Shown: positions 62,250 to 64,000 of the stretch, in pieces
Numbering within the stretch: position 1 is the stretch's first letter
Layout: the number at the start of each line of letters is the position of its first letter
NCBI GenBank assembly: GCA_030141605.1
Contig: JAQGDQ010000101.1
Span: 392,919-456,918, forward strand
Reading direction: 5' to 3'
Length of the DNA stretch: 64,000 bases
Origin: Tubiluchus corallicola
Lineage: Eukaryota > Priapulida > Priapulimorpha > Priapulimorphida > Tubiluchidae
Translations under genes and position numbers: made by a program
Notes under the pieces: generated by a model
What the model saw: the letters and a program-made list of their open reading frames with translations, nothing else
Database searches by the model: none
What the model was told of the DNA's origin: nothing

Positions 62250-63060
62250 TTCAATTCAATTCATTTTAAGTTTATTTGCACAGCTGTAGTAATGTACCAT
62301 GGCAAAAAATACAATTATAGAAGTACAGAAAAAATACAAGAACAAATGCAAAATACAACTATGTAACATTGCAAAAACACAGCATAGTTTCATACACGTA
62401 TTGCAAAAACACAGTAGAGTTCATACAAGTATTATTGTTGCACTTGACTAAGCTGTACATGAGCCATAATATAATATAGCTTGATTAGTGAACTAGTTGG
62501 GCAAGTTTAGAAAGATGGCGCAGATTAGAGCAAAAAGCGAGTGTTCAGATTAGCAGAATGCCAGAGTTATGGCGAGGAAATTTGTTCCTTTATTTTGTTA
62601 AAAGCTACTTGTTTTTTAAATCAGTTTTAATAAATTGGTTTTTAAACGAAGTTAGACGTTTGTCAGCTCTGCAAACTGTGACATTATGATAATGAGAAAT
62701 TGTACTGAGAAATTAGAAAAATTGACATATTGCTATCTACATTTAAACTAGCTCAGTTCAGTTGGCACCAATGTGTCAAATAAAATTGATTAAATCTGCT
62801 TAACTTAACTCTTAAATAGCCTATTAAAATCAAATAAAAAATTATGTGCAAACTTCAAAGAACTAATTAAAACACATAACCTAAATAATTAAACACGATC
62901 ACTAACACTTAGGCAACAAGGTATCAATTAAAAAACTGACTAAATCTATTTAACTTAACTCTTAAAATAAACTATTATTTACTTACCGAAATAGCCTACT
63001 TAAATCTGTTGTGCAAGTTACAAAGAACTAATAAAGATTCAAAATGTAAATCATTTTTGT
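62250..63060 (-). repeat. AT-rich interspersed repeat, copy 2
   Basis: Shares with 47640-48180 the order of CATGGCAAAAAATACAATTA, GTACAAGAACAAATxxAAA, TACAACTATGTAACATTGC and later AATAGCCTATTAAAAT, AATTATGTGC, CAAAGAACTAATTAAAAC. The minus-strand end at about 62250-62270 reads AATGAATTGAATTGAAC, a LINE-tail-like run. A partial internal duplication covers about 62820-63030. Confidence 0.7.
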
Positions 63061-63154
63061 GGTCTCTTCCACAAAAAAGCTTACTGAAATAAGTGCATAT
63101 TTTTTCAAATTTTCAACTTTGGCTTTTTAGTGCAGTGTAGGGCGCAGAATACGC

Positions 63155-63830
63155 TACTAGCCAAAGTAGGACACTTCCGCTAAAACGCATGTGCTAAATT
63201 TGCGAAAAAGCAGTGTCGTACATGGGCAGCCCAAGTAGCTCACTGGCGATTTCTGTCGAGAATCGATAATTATGACATAATAAAACTAAATTTGTTTTAG
63301 AAAAAAGTAACTTTATAATAACGATGGATAGTCTTTGACAATTTGCAAATGCATTTTTCTTACAATAACGTTATCATTATTTTTAGCTCTATTTATATCA
63401 TCACAACATTAGACTAAGTATCTAATACTTTAAAGAGAGAAACTACGCAGGGCACATAGCTCTCTGGCCCGTTTACTTAGTAGAAAACAATTATTTCACC
63501 AAATGCTATGGAATGTATCACATGTCTGTGAAGCGAGACAAAATAAAAAGTGATGTACCTTAAGCAAATGTTGGAATCTCCTAGAAAGCGGGCTTATTTC
63601 ACTTCAACAATTTTATATTGGCTGTTCTACTAGCTCAGAGTAAGATTCTTTTATTTTATCAGATGCATAATAATTAATAAATTATTCACCATGTATTGAC
63701 GTTTTCAATTATTATTACTAAATAAACAATGACAACGTACGCTGCCAATACGGTTAACCACTCAATTCGTGACTTGTCTCGAGTGTCCTACTTGGGCAGC
63801 CAATTGTTCTACTTCGGCTAGTGTCCTACT
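63155..63830. repeat. inverted short motifs, possible MITE
   Basis: GCCAAAGTAGGACAC at about 63158 is matched in reverse complement near 63787-63801 (GTGTCCTACTTGGGC) and again near 63821-63835 (AGTGTCCTACTCCG). A GGGCAGCCCAAGTAG copy lies at about 63223. The arrangement suggests repeated inverted termini of a small element, but no target duplication was found. Confidence 0.4.
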
Positions 63831-64000
63831 CCGCTTCCAACATGCAGTACTTGCTGCAAGAGCTCAAAGTAGTATAGACCGAAAGGATTTTTTAATTTAA
63901 ATAACTTCGTTATTTTTAGTCGCTATTGCTGTGAGCTGGCAGTGTAGTCTGGATACTGCCGATTCAATACCGTGATACAGAGGTAATCTTATTGTTAATT

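Larger units (their letters stand above)
60211..64000. other. repeat-rich right flank
   Basis: No gene is visible. It contains a decayed hAT element (60889-61236), a tRNA-like SINE piece (61355-61450), an RTE-like LINE fragment (61710-62240), a second copy of the AT-rich interspersed repeat (62250-63060) and a set of inverted short motifs (63155-63830). The promoter of the SPATA2-like gene must lie somewhere in its left part but no clear signal was seen. Confidence 0.6.

Overview
The window is nuclear DNA from an animal, most likely an invertebrate. Three multi-exon genes with GT-AG introns sit in AT-rich sequence, and the introns and intergenic spaces are littered with short non-autonomous DNA transposons, truncated non-LTR retrotransposons, SINE-like pieces and microsatellites. 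The three genes belong to metazoan families: an SLC6 transporter, a KLHL8-type BTB-Kelch protein and a SPATA2/Tamo-type PUB protein. The species cannot be fixed from sequence alone. There is no bacterial-type gene, operon or CRISPR array.

Layout, left to right. Positions 1-2738 are one long imperfect foldback (inverted-repeat) element whose left end is amplified as a 171-bp tandem array running into the window edge. Positions 2739-7260 hold no firm gene, only a promoter-like GC patch and a faint retroelement-like relic. A possible terminal exon with an exact in-frame 48-bp duplication lies at 7263-7435. From 25428 down to 9732 (minus strand) lies a complete 13-coding-exon SLC6 Na+/Cl- symporter of 658 residues; a probable 5' non-coding exon and promoter lie near 30356-30600. 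Intergenic sequence with MITEs follows to 37801. From 47513 to 37802 (minus) is a complete 8-exon KLHL8 orthologue of 590 residues. The next gap (47514-52363) contains a CR1-like LINE with an intact 3' hairpin and pentanucleotide tail, and an unexplained coding-like patch. From 60170 to 52364 (minus) is a 4-exon SPATA2/Tamo-like gene of 697 residues. The right end (60211-64000) holds decayed hAT, SINE, RTE-like and other repeats.

All three genes lie on the minus strand but have unrelated jobs: membrane uptake of an amino-acid-type substrate, a substrate receptor for cullin-3 ubiquitin ligase, and a ubiquitin-signalling adaptor. Nothing suggests a functional cluster. I reconstructed all three reading frames by hand from splice sites. 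Codon phase is preserved across every junction, which is strong internal support for the models.

The most unusual items are the foldback element with its 171-bp array, a well-dated-looking set of hAT and Tigger-like MITEs (one with a perfect 8-bp target duplication), the loss of the usual NNCYRD motif in the SLC6 protein, and tandem ubiquitin-binding-type zinc fingers on the SPATA2-like protein.
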